NCBI GenBank assembly: GCA_047621945.1
Contig: JBLHMK010000001.1
Location: 1 to 64,000, forward strand
DNA length: 64,000 nt
Source of the DNA: JAFMKE01 sp047621945
GTDB taxonomy: Bacteria > Bacteroidota > Bacteroidia > Chitinophagales > UBA8649
Direction: 5' to 3'
The translations under genes and the position numbers were made by a program. Of the stretch, positions 24,766 to 33,442 are shown piece after piece; the first letter of the stretch is position 1, and the number at the start of each line of letters is the position of its first letter. The notes beneath the pieces were generated by a model. It did not search any database. It worked only from the letters and a program-made list of their open reading frames with translations, and had not been told where the DNA came from.

Positions 24766-25410
24766 GTGGGAAAAGTCAGTAAGAATTTACACAACGAAAG
24801 AATTAATTACGACAAATCAACTTTGCACATAAGTCAAGCAAAGAAAAACCCTTTCAAACAATTTGATTTATGGTATCATGAAGCAGCCGAACATGGAGGC
24901 TTTGAAGCTAATGCTATGACCTTATCTACGGTTGATACTAAAGGAGTGCCAAGTAGTCGGGTAGTCTTGCTTAAAGAGTATTCAAACAAGGGCTTAGTGT
25001 TTTTTACCAACTATATGAGTCAGAAAGGGGAGGAGATGCTTAAGAATGACAATGTAAGCTTATTGTTTTTCTATGAGCAAATGCAAAGACAAATCCGAAT
25101 TACTGGAAAAGTGCAGAAGCTTTCTGACCAAGAAAGTGAAGCATACTTTAATACAAGACCCATTGAAAGCCAATATGGAGCGATGCTATCTAATCAAAGT
25201 CATCGCATAAATAGTAAAGAAGAATTAGAGCAAGAATTTAATCGCTTATTGAAGAGTAATAAAAAACCCCAACGTCCTAAACATTGGGGTGGTTATATAG
25301 TAAAGCCAAGTTACTTTGAATTTTGGCAAGGAAGACCAAATAGGATGCATGATCGCCTATCTTATGCCATCCAAAAAGATGCTTGGATTATAGATTTGTT
25401 ATCGCCTTAA
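24766..25410 (+). CDS. pdxH: Pyridoxamine/pyridoxine 5'-phosphate oxidase
   Basis: FMN enzyme that makes pyridoxal 5'-phosphate from the PMP and PNP precursors. The 214 residues show the family sequence order: FKQFDLWYHEA, MTLSTVDTKGVPSSRVVLLKEYS, GLVFFTNYMSQKG, the FMN-contacting QIRITGKV, and the terminal substrate-binding motif FWQGRPNRMHDRL. Translation starts with GTG at 24766, giving the right N-terminus, whereas no nearby ATG would. It follows a lipoprotein gene with a 4-base gap and is convergent with the THX gene, whose stop is 14 bases away. Confidence 0.94.
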   Translation: MGKVSKNLHNERINYDKSTLHISQAKKNPFKQFDLWYHEAAEHGGFEANAMTLSTVDTKGVPSSRVVLLKEYSNKGLVFFTNYMSQKGEEMLKNDNVSLLFFYEQMQRQIRITGKVQKLSDQESEAYFNTRPIESQYGAMLSNQSHRINSKEELEQEFNRLLKSNKKPQRPKHWGGYIVKPSYFEFWQGRPNRMHDRLSYAIQKDAWIIDLLSP

Positions 25411-25423
25411 CGAAACTTCGTTA

Positions 25424-25570
25424 TTACTTCTTAGCGGCAACCTTTGTTTTTGCCTTAGCTTTTTTCTTTTTAGCCGGAGCCACTAAAATGACAGGTCTTT
25501 TTGGTCTAGATACACCCCAAGAACCTTGAGATATTTTACCACGTTTTGTTTTTTTATCGCCTCTTCCCAT
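25424..25570 (-). CDS. 30S ribosomal protein THX
   Basis: A 48-codon gene on the minus strand with ATG at 25568-25570 and TAA at 25424-25426. The peptide starts MGRGDKKTKRGKISQGSWGV and ends in a Lys/Ala-rich tail (KKKKAKAKTKVAAKK), matching the small basic THX protein that sits in the head of the 30S subunit in Thermus and Bacteroidota. It is too short to appear in ordinary gene lists. It lies between pdxH (convergent) and the HU gene, separated from HU by a 16 bp perfect hairpin. A TATTTTTG box (25604-25611, minus) precedes it. Confidence 0.88.
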   Translation of the reverse strand: MGRGDKKTKRGKISQGSWGVSRPKRPVILVAPAKKKKAKAKTKVAAKK

Positions 25571-25613
25571 TTTCTACAGATTTTAATTCAATTAATTAGG
25601 ATACAAAAATAAA

Positions 25614-25648
25614 AAAATCCTGCTAAAATCGAATTTTAGCAGGATTTT
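25614..25648 (-). terminator. Perfect 16 bp terminator downstream of HU
   Basis: AAAATCCTGCTAAAAT (25614-25629) and ATTTTAGCAGGATTTT (25633-25648) are exact reverse complements around a three-base loop. On the minus strand the stem is followed by a T-rich run, so it terminates the HU transcript before the THX gene. It could act in both directions. Confidence 0.85.
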
Positions 25649-25671
25649 AATGTGTGCTAGAGTTTAATTAA

Positions 25672-25941
25672 TTAAACTCTAGAAGATAATTCTTTACCTG
25701 GCTTAAACTTTACAACGTTTTTAGCTGCAATGTTAATTTCTGCACCAGTTTGAGGGTTTCTTCCTTTTCTTGCAGCTCTATGAGTTACTGAGAAAGTACC
25801 GAATCCAACTAAAGTTAACTTGTCACCTTTTGATAAAGTTCCAGTTACACCATCAGTTACTGCTTCTAAAGCAGCACTTGCTTGTACTTTAGTTAAACCT
25901 GCATCTTCAGCGATTTTGCTGATTAATTCACCTTTGTTCAT
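25672..25941 (-). CDS. hup: HU family DNA-binding protein
   Basis: An 89-residue nucleoid protein that bends DNA as a dimer. MNKGELISKIAEDAGLTKVQ forms the first helices, and the beta-arm core is GFGTFSVTHRAARKGRNPQT, the standard HU fingerprint (Gly-Phe-Gly-x-Phe and Arg-Lys-Gly-Arg-Asn-Pro-x-Thr). The end FKPGKELSSRV is also usual. Length is canonical. Its promoter (TTG-N19-TATTTTTG) is one of the best in the window, and a strong terminator follows. Confidence 0.97.
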   Translation of the reverse strand: MNKGELISKIAEDAGLTKVQASAALEAVTDGVTGTLSKGDKLTLVGFGTFSVTHRAARKGRNPQTGAEINIAAKNVVKFKPGKELSSRV

Positions 25942-25975
25942 AATATTAAAATTTTGGTTAAATAATTTGATAACT

Positions 25976-26006
25976 CAAAAATACGTGCAATTCCTTTATT
26001 GACAAG
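25976..26006 (-). promoter_or_regulatory. Promoter of the HU gene (CTTG-N19-TATTTTTG)
   Basis: Read on the minus strand, CTTG (26003-26006) is followed after exactly 19 bases by TATTTTTG (25976-25983), matching the -33/-7 consensus. The ATG lies 34 bases beyond the -7 box. The rest of the 276-base gap up to 26217 is AT-rich and shows only a weaker TAAGTTTA box at 26200-26207 for the divergent hydrolase gene. Confidence 0.65.
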
Positions 26007-26217
26007 ACTTTCCGTGAATTGCCTATGTTGATAATTTGTGTTTTAACTAAAGAGGGGTCATGACCTATTTTATTAACATACTGATTGTTAGAGTATTATA
26101 AAAATACTTTTTTCTTTTAATTTGTGGATATATTCTGAAATATATTTTAAAATACCTAGTAAAATCAAGGGTTTTTGCCATTTTGTCCTTGCTAGTTTGT
26201 AAGTTTACACGAGAAAT

Positions 26218-26976
26218 ATGGAAAATAAAAGTACAGATAGTCGTTACCTTGAATTTGGAAACGGACCCGTCATCGTTCTACTGCATGGATTGTTTGGTGC
26301 TTTAAGCAACTTTGAAAAAGTAATTGAACATTTCCAAAGTAATTATACTGTCCTATTTCCGCAACTCCCTCTTTATACTTCTTCATTACTCAATTCTACA
26401 GTAGGTGGAATGGTAGACTTTGTGAAAACCCTTTTAGAAGAGAAAAATTATAGGAATGTTCATCTAGTAGGAAATTCGCTAGGGGGACATATCGGTTTAG
26501 TATATGCTTTACAAAATATAGATCGAGTAACCTCAATTACCTTAACCGGTAGCTCGGGCTTGTTTGAAAATTCATTAGGGGATGGATATCCGAATAAAGA
26601 GAATTACGATTATATACGAAAGAAAACAGAATATACTTTTTATGACTCGACTATGGCCTCAAAAGAATTAGTAGATGAAGTATTTGAAACGGTTAACAAT
26701 CGAGCTAAAGCGATTCGAGTAATTACATTGGCTAAATCTGCTTTGAGACACAACTTAAGAACGGAGCTACAAAAAATTGACATTCCCGTGAATTTAATCT
26801 GGGGTAAAAATGATAATATTACTCCATTGTTCGTCGGTGAGGAGTTTGAAAAACTTATTTCAGATGCAAAACTAGAGGTAATAGATGAATGTGGACATGC
26901 TCCTATGATGGAACATCCAGAAAAGTTTAACCAACTTTTGGAGCAATTTTTGAGTAGAATAGAGATAAACAAGTAA
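26218..26976 (+). CDS. Alpha/beta hydrolase
   Basis: A 252-residue cytoplasmic alpha/beta-fold hydrolase. It has the oxyanion loop LLHGLFGALSNFE, the nucleophile elbow VGNSLGG (Ser in Gly-Asn-Ser-Leu-Gly), an acidic residue in WGKNDNITP and the catalytic His in ECGHAPMMEHPEKF. Together these form a complete Ser-Asp-His triad. The sequence resembles the MenH/BioH-type lipases-esterases, and the substrate cannot be inferred. It begins a short operon: the CBS-domain gene starts 2 bases after its stop. Confidence 0.87.
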   Translation: MENKSTDSRYLEFGNGPVIVLLHGLFGALSNFEKVIEHFQSNYTVLFPQLPLYTSSLLNSTVGGMVDFVKTLLEEKNYRNVHLVGNSLGGHIGLVYALQNIDRVTSITLTGSSGLFENSLGDGYPNKENYDYIRKKTEYTFYDSTMASKELVDEVFETVNNRAKAIRVITLAKSALRHNLRTELQKIDIPVNLIWGKNDNITPLFVGEEFEKLISDAKLEVIDECGHAPMMEHPEKFNQLLEQFLSRIEINK

Positions 26977-26978
26977 GA

Positions 26979-27638
26979 TTGATCGCAAAATACGCCATAG
27001 AAGAAAGTATACCTTATCTGAAGATAACAGACAACATAGAGTTTGCTGTAGAATTGATGGAGGAGTTTAAACAAGCTCACTTACCTGTTCTGCATGGCAA
27101 GGAACTTGTTGGGGTAGTTTCCGAACAACAATTACTAGATGCGGAAGGAGTTGAAAAAATAAGCGAGTTGGCTTTTCCATTAATAAAAATAGCAGTGGAC
27201 GAGCATACTCATCTGTTCGATGCCATGAAAGCAGGTTTTGAAAGTCATAGTAGTGTACTTCCCGTTATTAATAAAGAAGGGAGCTACATCGGTTTGATTT
27301 CTCCTCGAAGTCTACTTATTAAGTTGTCTGAATTTAATTTCGTTCGAGAATCCGGTGGAATTTTTGTTCTAGAAGTGCCATCACAGGATTATTCGCTTGC
27401 CGAGATTTCGCGTTTGGTTGAATCTAATAAAGCTTCGGTGCTATCTATTGCCACAGCACCTATTGACGATTCAGATAAAATACAAGTAACAGTTAAGGTT
27501 AGTACCTTGGACTTGACTTATATTATTGCTACTCTTGAACGTTATAATTATATGGTGACGAATATTTTTCATCAGGCAGAACAAATCGATCAGCTTAAAG
27601 AGCGTTATGATTCATTGATGCACTATTTGAATGTGTAA
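26979..27638 (+). CDS. CBS-domain protein
   Basis: A 219-residue cytoplasmic protein with two tandem CBS motifs in its first 135 residues (LKITDNIEFAVELMEEFKQA and VDEHTHLFDAMKAGFESHSS, each followed by a VLPVI/LPVL-type strand). The C-terminal domain (VLEVPSQDYSLAEISRLVES) has an ACT-like beta-alpha-beta pattern, which would make it a nucleotide-sensing regulator. The first residue is coded by TTG at 26979, giving the family-like IAKYAIEESIPYLK start. The previous stop is only 2 bases ahead, and a later ATG would cut the first CBS strand. Ligand unknown, probably an adenine nucleotide. Confidence 0.82.
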   Translation: MIAKYAIEESIPYLKITDNIEFAVELMEEFKQAHLPVLHGKELVGVVSEQQLLDAEGVEKISELAFPLIKIAVDEHTHLFDAMKAGFESHSSVLPVINKEGSYIGLISPRSLLIKLSEFNFVRESGGIFVLEVPSQDYSLAEISRLVESNKASVLSIATAPIDDSDKIQVTVKVSTLDLTYIIATLERYNYMVTNIFHQAEQIDQLKERYDSLMHYLNV

Positions 27639-27680
27639 GCTTACTTTTCATTTCTCCTAAGCTAAATTGAAGTATTCCCT

Positions 27681-27688
27681 TATCTTTG
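27681..27688 (+). promoter_or_regulatory. -7 promoter box of NAD kinase gene
   Basis: TATCTTTG fits TAnnTTTG and ends 4 bases before the nadK ATG at 27693, predicting a leaderless or almost leaderless transcript. No clear -33 TTTG at 19 bases. Confidence 0.4.
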
Positions 27689-27692
27689 CTCT

Positions 27693-28571
27693 ATGCATAT
27701 AGCCGTATACGGACGAAAGTTAAAGCCAAATGCTACAGAACACGTAGCTCACTTTTTTAAGCTTTTAAAAGCAAAGGGGATTTCCTATACGGTATACAGT
27801 CCTTTTCAAAGACATTTGATAAATGACCATCAACTACAAATTGATGATGACGTTTTTACCAAGAAAAAGGAAATTACTAAATCCATAGATTTTGTATTTA
27901 GTTTAGGCGGTGATGGTACAATCCTAGATATAGTAAGCTGGATAGGTAAAAAAGAAATTCCCGTTGTAGGAATCAATTTTGGACGATTAGGATTCTTAGC
28001 TAGTATTTCAATAGCCGATATAGAAGAGTCTTTAAATGCTATTATTGAAGGTAAACATGTGATCGATGGTAGGAACTTAATTCAATTGGAGACCAATAAG
28101 AAGTTGTTTGGCAATTCTTCTTTTGCCTTGAATGAGTTTACCGTGCAACGAGTAGAAACTTCCTCTATGATTACTGTGCACGCTTTTTTAAATGGTCAAC
28201 ATCTAAACTCTTATTGGGCGGATGGTCTTATCATTGCAACCGCTACAGGTTCTACCGGTTATTCTTTAAGTTGTGGTGGGCCCGTAATTTATCCAAACAG
28301 CAAAAATTTTGTAATTACACCTGTTGCCCCACATAATCTTAACGTTCGTCCCATGGTAGTTCAAGATGATGTTGAGTTGAAATTGAAAATTGAAGGCAGA
28401 AGTAAACGCTTTTTGACAACTTTAGATAGCCGAAACAAAACAATAGATGCAAGTTTTGAGCTCACCCTAAGAAAAGCTCCTTTTCAAGCTCAGCTTGTAC
28501 GGCTTAGTTCTAGTAACTTTGTCAATGCAATTAGAGAAAAACTGCTTTGGGGAGAAGATTTAAGAAATTAA
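27693..28571 (+). CDS. nadK: NAD kinase
   Basis: Cytoplasmic enzyme that phosphorylates NAD to NADP. The 292 residues have the diagnostic GGDGT (72-76) in SLGGDGTILD, where the Asp is catalytic, the VVGINFGRLGFLAS loop, NEFTVQR, and the substrate-binding ATGSTGYSLSCGGPVI. All features needed are intact and the length is normal. Flanked upstream by the CBS gene with a short gap containing a promoter box. The next gene, a lipoprotein, is 56 bases away. Confidence 0.96.
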   Translation: MHIAVYGRKLKPNATEHVAHFFKLLKAKGISYTVYSPFQRHLINDHQLQIDDDVFTKKKEITKSIDFVFSLGGDGTILDIVSWIGKKEIPVVGINFGRLGFLASISIADIEESLNAIIEGKHVIDGRNLIQLETNKKLFGNSSFALNEFTVQRVETSSMITVHAFLNGQHLNSYWADGLIIATATGSTGYSLSCGGPVIYPNSKNFVITPVAPHNLNVRPMVVQDDVELKLKIEGRSKRFLTTLDSRNKTIDASFELTLRKAPFQAQLVRLSSSNFVNAIREKLLWGEDLRN

Positions 28572-28627
28572 ATCGAATTAAGCTTTTTTGGCACACCTAT
28601 TGATTGTATAAACCCAAATGAATAAAA

Positions 28628-29158
28628 ATGAAAAATTTAGTGTTCCTTTTAGTCGCAATTGTTTCTCTAAGCAGCTGCAAAACGCTGATTCCATTTACTG
28701 AAGACCTAAAGAATAGTAATAGTTGGACTGATAATGAAATTAAGCAGATTCAGTATTACAACTCTGAGCCTATTATCTTAAATCGTCAGCTTAAAAGCAA
28801 CGAGACAGGTATAGTATCTGGTAAGATTAAAATGGTTGATGGCAAGGAAGTCGAAGAAATTGTAATAAGAAAAGGTACGCCTGGAATCATTTCAGCACTT
28901 CCTGATGGAAGTCGGATGGCAATCAGCTTTGAAATAGGAGATGACCACTACTTAACTTTTGGAGTGGACAAGAACAGAGGTGGGCGATACTATCTTCGAT
29001 TGAAAGATTATAAAAAGAACAAATTTGCTGTAGTCTCATATTTCAATAAAACCTATAATGTAAGCCCACAGGCCTTAACTGCATACTTGCAAGTTAATTT
29101 GAAAAAAATCAAAAAAGAACAACTTTCATTGCGTGTTGCTAAGGGGCGAAAGTTGTAA
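28628..29158 (+). CDS. Predicted lipoprotein, beta-rich, unknown function
   Basis: A 176-residue protein with signal peptide MKNLVFLLVAIVSLSSC; the lipobox (Leu-Ser-Ser-Cys) places the lipid on Cys17. The mature part includes IIRKGT-like strands, GIISALPDGSRMAISFEIGD and a basic C-terminal tail (KKIKKEQLSLRVAKGRK). It has an even spacing of short strands, consistent with a beta-barrel-like or SH3-like fold. I do not recognise a family. A strong terminator follows, so it is the last gene before the ppiD-like operon. Confidence 0.7.
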   Translation: MKNLVFLLVAIVSLSSCKTLIPFTEDLKNSNSWTDNEIKQIQYYNSEPIILNRQLKSNETGIVSGKIKMVDGKEVEEIVIRKGTPGIISALPDGSRMAISFEIGDDHYLTFGVDKNRGGRYYLRLKDYKKNKFAVVSYFNKTYNVSPQALTAYLQVNLKKIKKEQLSLRVAKGRKL

Positions 29159-29178
29159 ATTATACCTTAAACTGTTAA

Positions 29179-29208
29179 GAAAGAGCGCTCATATTGAGCG
29201 CTCTTTTT
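29179..29208 (+). terminator. Terminator after lipoprotein gene
   Basis: AAAGAGCGCTCA pairs with TGAGCGCTCTTT over a loop of TAT, a perfect 12 bp stem with a following T run. It ends the nadK/lipoprotein region. Confidence 0.88.
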
Positions 29209-29281
29209 GTTTATACCTTTGATTTTCCGGAACAAACATTATCTTTTTTGGAAAAGAGGTATAAATATGTAGTGAATACGC

Positions 29282-29289
29282 TATATTTG
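29282..29289 (+). promoter_or_regulatory. -7 promoter box of PpiD-like gene
   Basis: TATATTTG matches TAnnTTTG and lies 38 bases upstream of the ATG at 29328. It is the only such box in the gap. A -33 element at 19 bases is not apparent. Confidence 0.4.
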
Positions 29290-29327
29290 CACCTCTTAAA
29301 GAAGTACAATAAATAAAAAAAATATAA

Positions 29328-31424
29328 ATGGCGGTAATAGGCACATTAAGACAGAAGCTCGGTGGAATTTTGATATTCGTAATTGCTCTAGCAATGTTAG
29401 CTTTCATCCTTATGGATATGGGGGGTAATGGAAATGGTCCAGTACGTGGAACCGATGTAGCAAAAGTAAATGGGGAAGCGATTTCTTATGCAGAATTTGA
29501 CGATCGATTAACTATCAATGAAAATTTCTTAAAGAATCAATTGCAAGGGCAAGAATTAACAGATGCTCAGAAAGAAAGTTTACGCACAAGTACCTTCAAT
29601 GAAGTTATTGGGGAGAAATTGAAAAAAGGATTATATGCTGACTTAGGTATTCGTGTAGGAACTGCAGAGAAAAAAGCGATGCTTTTTGATGAAAAATTTC
29701 AACATCCAAGTATTACTTCATCTTTTAAAGGAGAAGATGGACAATATAGTGCGGCTAATTTTAAGCAGTATTTGGAAACATTGGATTTGGTTGACCAAAA
29801 CTCTGGTTTAACTGCTGAAGAGAAACGTGCACAATGGACAAATTTCGAGAAAGCGATCTATAAGGAAAGAGCGGATACGAAATACAATCAGTTGTTAGCA
29901 CAAAGCACGAATGTGCCAACATGGATGGCAAGTGCGCTTTACCAAAGTGATAATGCTAGAGCAAATGCTGAGTTTATTTACTTGCCGTTTTCAAGTATAG
30001 AAGATGCTGAAGTGAGCTATGCTGATTCAGATTTAAAAGCTTATATGAATGAGCACAATAATGAATACAAACAAGATGCATCTGTTAATATTAAGTATGT
30101 AGCTTACCCAATTACACCATCGTCAGATGACATTCTAAATGCACAGAACTGGATGGAGGACAAATTCACATCATGGAAAGAAGCGGAAAGTGATTCATTA
30201 TTTATTATGGCTAGTTCTGAAACTCGATGGAATTCAAGTTATTTCAAAAATGGTGAATTGGTAAATTTGTTTGCTGATTCAATGTTTAGTCAGCCAGTGG
30301 GTTCGTTCTTTGGTCCTACCAAAAATGCAGACGAATTTGTAACGTACAAATTAATTGACCGTAAACAAATAGCAGATTCATTAAAAGTAAGACATCTTCT
30401 TATTACAGGTGAAGGGTTTACAACACAAGAAGAAGCATCTAACCGTATTGATAGTTTGAGAACTTCAATAATTGAAGATGGTGTTCCATTATCTAGCCTA
30501 ACGGCTAAGTATTCTCAGGATCCATCAAATGCGCAGAATGGCGGTGACTTAGGTTGGGTTCTTCCAGGTGAAATGGTGCTTCCGTTTAACAAGGCTATTT
30601 TCTTTGAAATGAAGCCAGGTGATGTTAAAATGGTATATACCCAGTTTGGTGCACACTTCGTGGAAGTATATAGCTGGGGTACAACAACTCCAGGTGTGAA
30701 AGTGGCTACTCTAAATAAATCTATTTTTGCTAGTGAAGAGACCACTAACGGGATATTTGCTGAAGCAAGTTTGTATTCAGGAAACAATCGTTCTAAAGAA
30801 GCCTTTTTAGCCGGTTCGGATAAAGTGAAAGAAGCCGCCAGTGTAGCTAAAATTTCGAATACTATTCCTAGTTTAGATGGTAATGCACGTGAAATGATTA
30901 AATGGGCATTTAATTCAGACAATGGTGACGTTTCTGCTCCTTTTATGATTGGAGATAATTTCGTAGTTGCATTGCAAGATGGTAAGTCTGAAGAAGGTCA
31001 AGCTAATCTTGAAAGTGTGCGAACTATTATAGAAGCAGAAGTGTTAAAGCAAAAGAAAGCTGAACTTTTAAAAGCTAAATTACAAGGATCAGATTTAAAT
31101 GCTCTTGCATCATCTAACGGAACAAGTATTCAAACTGCAAATGATTTATCACTTATTAATGTAACCCTTCCTGGTGTTGGAAATGAGCCTAAGGTGGCAG
31201 CTACAGCGGTAGGATTGCCTTTGAATAGTGTTTCTGGGCCAATTGTAGGTGAAAATGGTGTTTACGTAGTGAAGTCAACTTCTAAAGCAGAAGTTCCTGC
31301 AGCAACTGATTTAAGCGCTTACAAATCTAGATCTAGTTCTTTTTCAGCAGGTGTGCAAGGAAGACTAATTGAAGCCTTGAAAAGTGCTGCGAAAGTAGAG
31401 GATAACAGTTTCGACTTTTTCTAA
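29328..31424 (+). CDS. PpiD-like membrane-anchored peptidyl-prolyl isomerase/chaperone (SurA N- and parvulin-type)
   Basis: A 698-residue inner-membrane chaperone that would face the periplasm and assist outer-membrane protein folding. A single N-terminal transmembrane helix (GGILIFVIALAMLAFILMDM, about 14-33) is followed by a SurA_N_3-like region (VAKVNGEAISYAEFDDRL) and a parvulin domain near 340-450, with KVRHLLITGEGF, SQDPSNAQNGGDLGWV and FGAHFVEVYSW. The remaining C-terminal part has a second, more divergent parvulin-like fold. No lipobox or cleavable signal is evident. Followed 15 bases later by DUF2480, so it starts a probable operon reaching to the thioesterase gene. Confidence 0.9.
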   Translation: MAVIGTLRQKLGGILIFVIALAMLAFILMDMGGNGNGPVRGTDVAKVNGEAISYAEFDDRLTINENFLKNQLQGQELTDAQKESLRTSTFNEVIGEKLKKGLYADLGIRVGTAEKKAMLFDEKFQHPSITSSFKGEDGQYSAANFKQYLETLDLVDQNSGLTAEEKRAQWTNFEKAIYKERADTKYNQLLAQSTNVPTWMASALYQSDNARANAEFIYLPFSSIEDAEVSYADSDLKAYMNEHNNEYKQDASVNIKYVAYPITPSSDDILNAQNWMEDKFTSWKEAESDSLFIMASSETRWNSSYFKNGELVNLFADSMFSQPVGSFFGPTKNADEFVTYKLIDRKQIADSLKVRHLLITGEGFTTQEEASNRIDSLRTSIIEDGVPLSSLTAKYSQDPSNAQNGGDLGWVLPGEMVLPFNKAIFFEMKPGDVKMVYTQFGAHFVEVYSWGTTTPGVKVATLNKSIFASEETTNGIFAEASLYSGNNRSKEAFLAGSDKVKEAASVAKISNTIPSLDGNAREMIKWAFNSDNGDVSAPFMIGDNFVVALQDGKSEEGQANLESVRTIIEAEVLKQKKAELLKAKLQGSDLNALASSNGTSIQTANDLSLINVTLPGVGNEPKVAATAVGLPLNSVSGPIVGENGVYVVKSTSKAEVPAATDLSAYKSRSSSFSAGVQGRLIEALKSAAKVEDNSFDFF

Positions 31425-31439
31425 AGTAAAACGAAAACA

Positions 31440-31937
31440 ATGGAAAATAAAGTAGCAATAAAAGCTATAGAAACCATTGACCTATTGCAACTAATTAACG
31501 TGAATAACTTAAAAGGCTTAGACTTAAAGCCTTTTTTGTTTCAGGGTCTATTGTTACGCGAAAAGGACTACCGAAATACGCTTAAAGAGTACGATTTTAG
31601 TGATTTCAAGGGAAGTTTGGTCTATCTACATTGTAGTAGTGATGCTATTATCCCTATGTGGGCCTACATGTTGTTAGCATCTTATCTCACTGATTTAGAG
31701 ATTCCCCATATCTTTGCAGTAGATAAAAATGAAGCCATTAACCTTTTTATTTCCGAAGCAATCACTCATCTAGATATAAATTATTTTGAAGGAAAACGAG
31801 TAGTAATTAAGGGCTGTAGTGGAAAAATAAAGATTAACGAACAGAACTATATAAAACTAACTCAAAAATTGAAACCAATCGTGAAAGCCATTTCTTATGG
31901 TGAAGCTTGCTCCATGGTTCCAATTGCGAAAAACTAA
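31440..31937 (+). CDS. DUF2480 family protein
   Basis: A 165-residue cytoplasmic protein found throughout Bacteroidota. It has the DUF2480 pattern: LKPFLFQGLLLREKDYRNTL, DSDAI-like turn (CSSDAIIPMWAYMLLASYL) and the Cys-bearing end CSGKIKINEQNYIKLTQKLK, then SYGEACSMVPIAKN. The two late cysteines (in KGCSGK and EACSMV) could bind a metal, but this is only a pattern. Its function is unknown. Starts 15 bases after the PpiD-like gene and ends 3 bases before the lytic transglycosylase. Confidence 0.85.
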   Translation: MENKVAIKAIETIDLLQLINVNNLKGLDLKPFLFQGLLLREKDYRNTLKEYDFSDFKGSLVYLHCSSDAIIPMWAYMLLASYLTDLEIPHIFAVDKNEAINLFISEAITHLDINYFEGKRVVIKGCSGKIKINEQNYIKLTQKLKPIVKAISYGEACSMVPIAKN

Positions 31938-31940
31938 TTC

Positions 31941-33017
31941 ATGAAAAAGTTAAATAAGTGGCTGATGCCAGTTTTCGTGACGCTCGTTACTTTGCTATTA
32001 TTTAAAACAGCTTTATTGAGTCTTACAGAAGAAAACAGACCCGTGCCTAGAGCTAAAATCGCTGGAATGAACCTGTTCGGCAATTGCGAAGAATCTGAAA
32101 GTCATAATATTACAGAGAGTCTTACCGCCCCTCAACGTATTCATCCTGTTCGCATAAGCGGAGAAGTTTTGTTCGCAAATGAACTAGTACCTCTAAATGA
32201 TCAAGAAGTGCGAGAAAGATTTGATAGAGAACTTCTTGTAAATACCTTTTGGCATTCAAATACCATGTTGAATTATAAATTGTCTAGTAAGTATTTTGAA
32301 GATATTGAACGTATTTTAGAAGAGAATGGAGTACCAGGCGACTTTAAGTATTTAGCCGTAGCTGAGAGTGGATTGAGAAACGTAGTTTCACCTGCAGGAG
32401 CTGCTGGTTATTGGCAGTTTTTACGTTCAACAGGTTTAGAGTATGGGCTTGAAATTAATAATGAAGTAGATGAACGCTACGATTATGTGAAAGCAACATC
32501 CGCGGCTTGTGAGTATCTAAAGGATGCCAAGGCAAGATTTGGTACTTGGACGCTAGCTGCAGCTAGTTATAATGTGGGAATGGCTAAACTAAGTAAAAGA
32601 TTGCAAGAACAACAAGTAGACAATTATTACGATTTATACCTTAACTCAGAAACATCTCGCTACTTATTTCGAATTTTATCGTATAAAATGGTTTTTGAGA
32701 ACCCAGATAAATTTGGATTCGATTTCGTAAAAAAAGACTTTTACGATCCGTATCAATACAAGAATGTGGTAGTAGAAAATTCTATTGCTGATTTAGCCCA
32801 GTTCGCAATTGATAATGGCACTACATACAAAATGTTGAAAGTAGTAAACCCTTGGTTGACAGCTAAAATATTGACAATAAGTACTGGGAATAGTTACAGC
32901 ATTAAAATCCCAACGAGCTATGTTGACGAAGCTTTTCATGGTGCGGAATACGAAGAAAAAGGGGTCGTAGAATTTGATGAAAGTAATGATCTTAACGAAA
33001 TAGAAATTAGTGAATAA
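31941..33017 (+). CDS. Lytic transglycosylase, MltD-like
   Basis: A 358-residue envelope enzyme of the SLT family that cuts peptidoglycan glycan strands with formation of 1,6-anhydro-muramic ends. The N-terminal hydrophobic stretch (WLMPVFVTLVTLLLFKTAL) is a signal anchor. The catalytic domain (about 125-260) contains FKYLAVAESGLR with the catalytic Glu, then SPAGAAGYWQFLRSTG, the AASYNVG motif and the Leu/Tyr-rich TSRYLFRILSYK. The C-terminal region (IADLAQFAIDNGTTYKMLKV, then SYSIKIPTS) is LysM-like. Overlaps the thioesterase ATG by one base. Family suggests cell-wall remodelling. Confidence 0.91.
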   Translation: MKKLNKWLMPVFVTLVTLLLFKTALLSLTEENRPVPRAKIAGMNLFGNCEESESHNITESLTAPQRIHPVRISGEVLFANELVPLNDQEVRERFDRELLVNTFWHSNTMLNYKLSSKYFEDIERILEENGVPGDFKYLAVAESGLRNVVSPAGAAGYWQFLRSTGLEYGLEINNEVDERYDYVKATSAACEYLKDAKARFGTWTLAAASYNVGMAKLSKRLQEQQVDNYYDLYLNSETSRYLFRILSYKMVFENPDKFGFDFVKKDFYDPYQYKNVVVENSIADLAQFAIDNGTTYKMLKVVNPWLTAKILTISTGNSYSIKIPTSYVDEAFHGAEYEEKGVVEFDESNDLNEIEISE

Positions 33018-33442
33018 TGACAGATTTATCTTTGTTTAAATACAAGTTTCCCTTACAAATGCGCTGGAATGATCTTGATGCATTAGGGCATGTAAATAAT
33101 GCACTGTTTATTACCTATTTTGAAACGGCTAGAGGAAGATATATGTTAGAAGCTTGTCCAGGTTGGGATTGGAGGAAACAGATGTTTTTGATAGGAAATG
33201 TAAATGCCAGTTTTCAAAAAGAATTGTTGTTAGATGCTTCAAACCCTCAAGTGTGGATGCGTACATCTAAAGTTGGCAATAAGAGTTTTGAATTAAGCTA
33301 TGCTATAGTGAGCGAAGGAAAAGATGGCGATATCATACATGCCACTGGGAATACTACTCAGATAATGTTCGATATGCGCTCGAAGCAGACAATCTTGATT
33401 CCAGATTGGATCAAAGAAGCTCTTTCAGCATACGAAGGCTAG
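33017..33442 (+). CDS. Acyl-CoA thioesterase, 4HBT hotdog family
   Basis: A 141-residue single hotdog-fold protein. The signature WNDLDALGHVNNALFITYFE (about 16-35) has the catalytic Asp and the Tyr-Phe-Glu helix of 4-hydroxybenzoyl-CoA thioesterases such as YbgC and YbaW. It probably hydrolyses an acyl-CoA or acyl-ACP, but the chain length cannot be told. Its start overlaps the transglycosylase stop by one base, and its stop overlaps by four bases the tail of the opposite-strand methyltransferase. Confidence 0.88.
   Translation: MTDLSLFKYKFPLQMRWNDLDALGHVNNALFITYFETARGRYMLEACPGWDWRKQMFLIGNVNASFQKELLLDASNPQVWMRTSKVGNKSFELSYAIVSEGKDGDIIHATGNTTQIMFDMRSKQTILIPDWIKEALSAYEG

Noticed and set aside
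26640..27080. A 146-codon minus-strand open frame opposite the hydrolase and CBS genes
   Set aside because: It overlaps two well-supported plus-strand genes, has no recognisable motif and looks like an antisense shadow.
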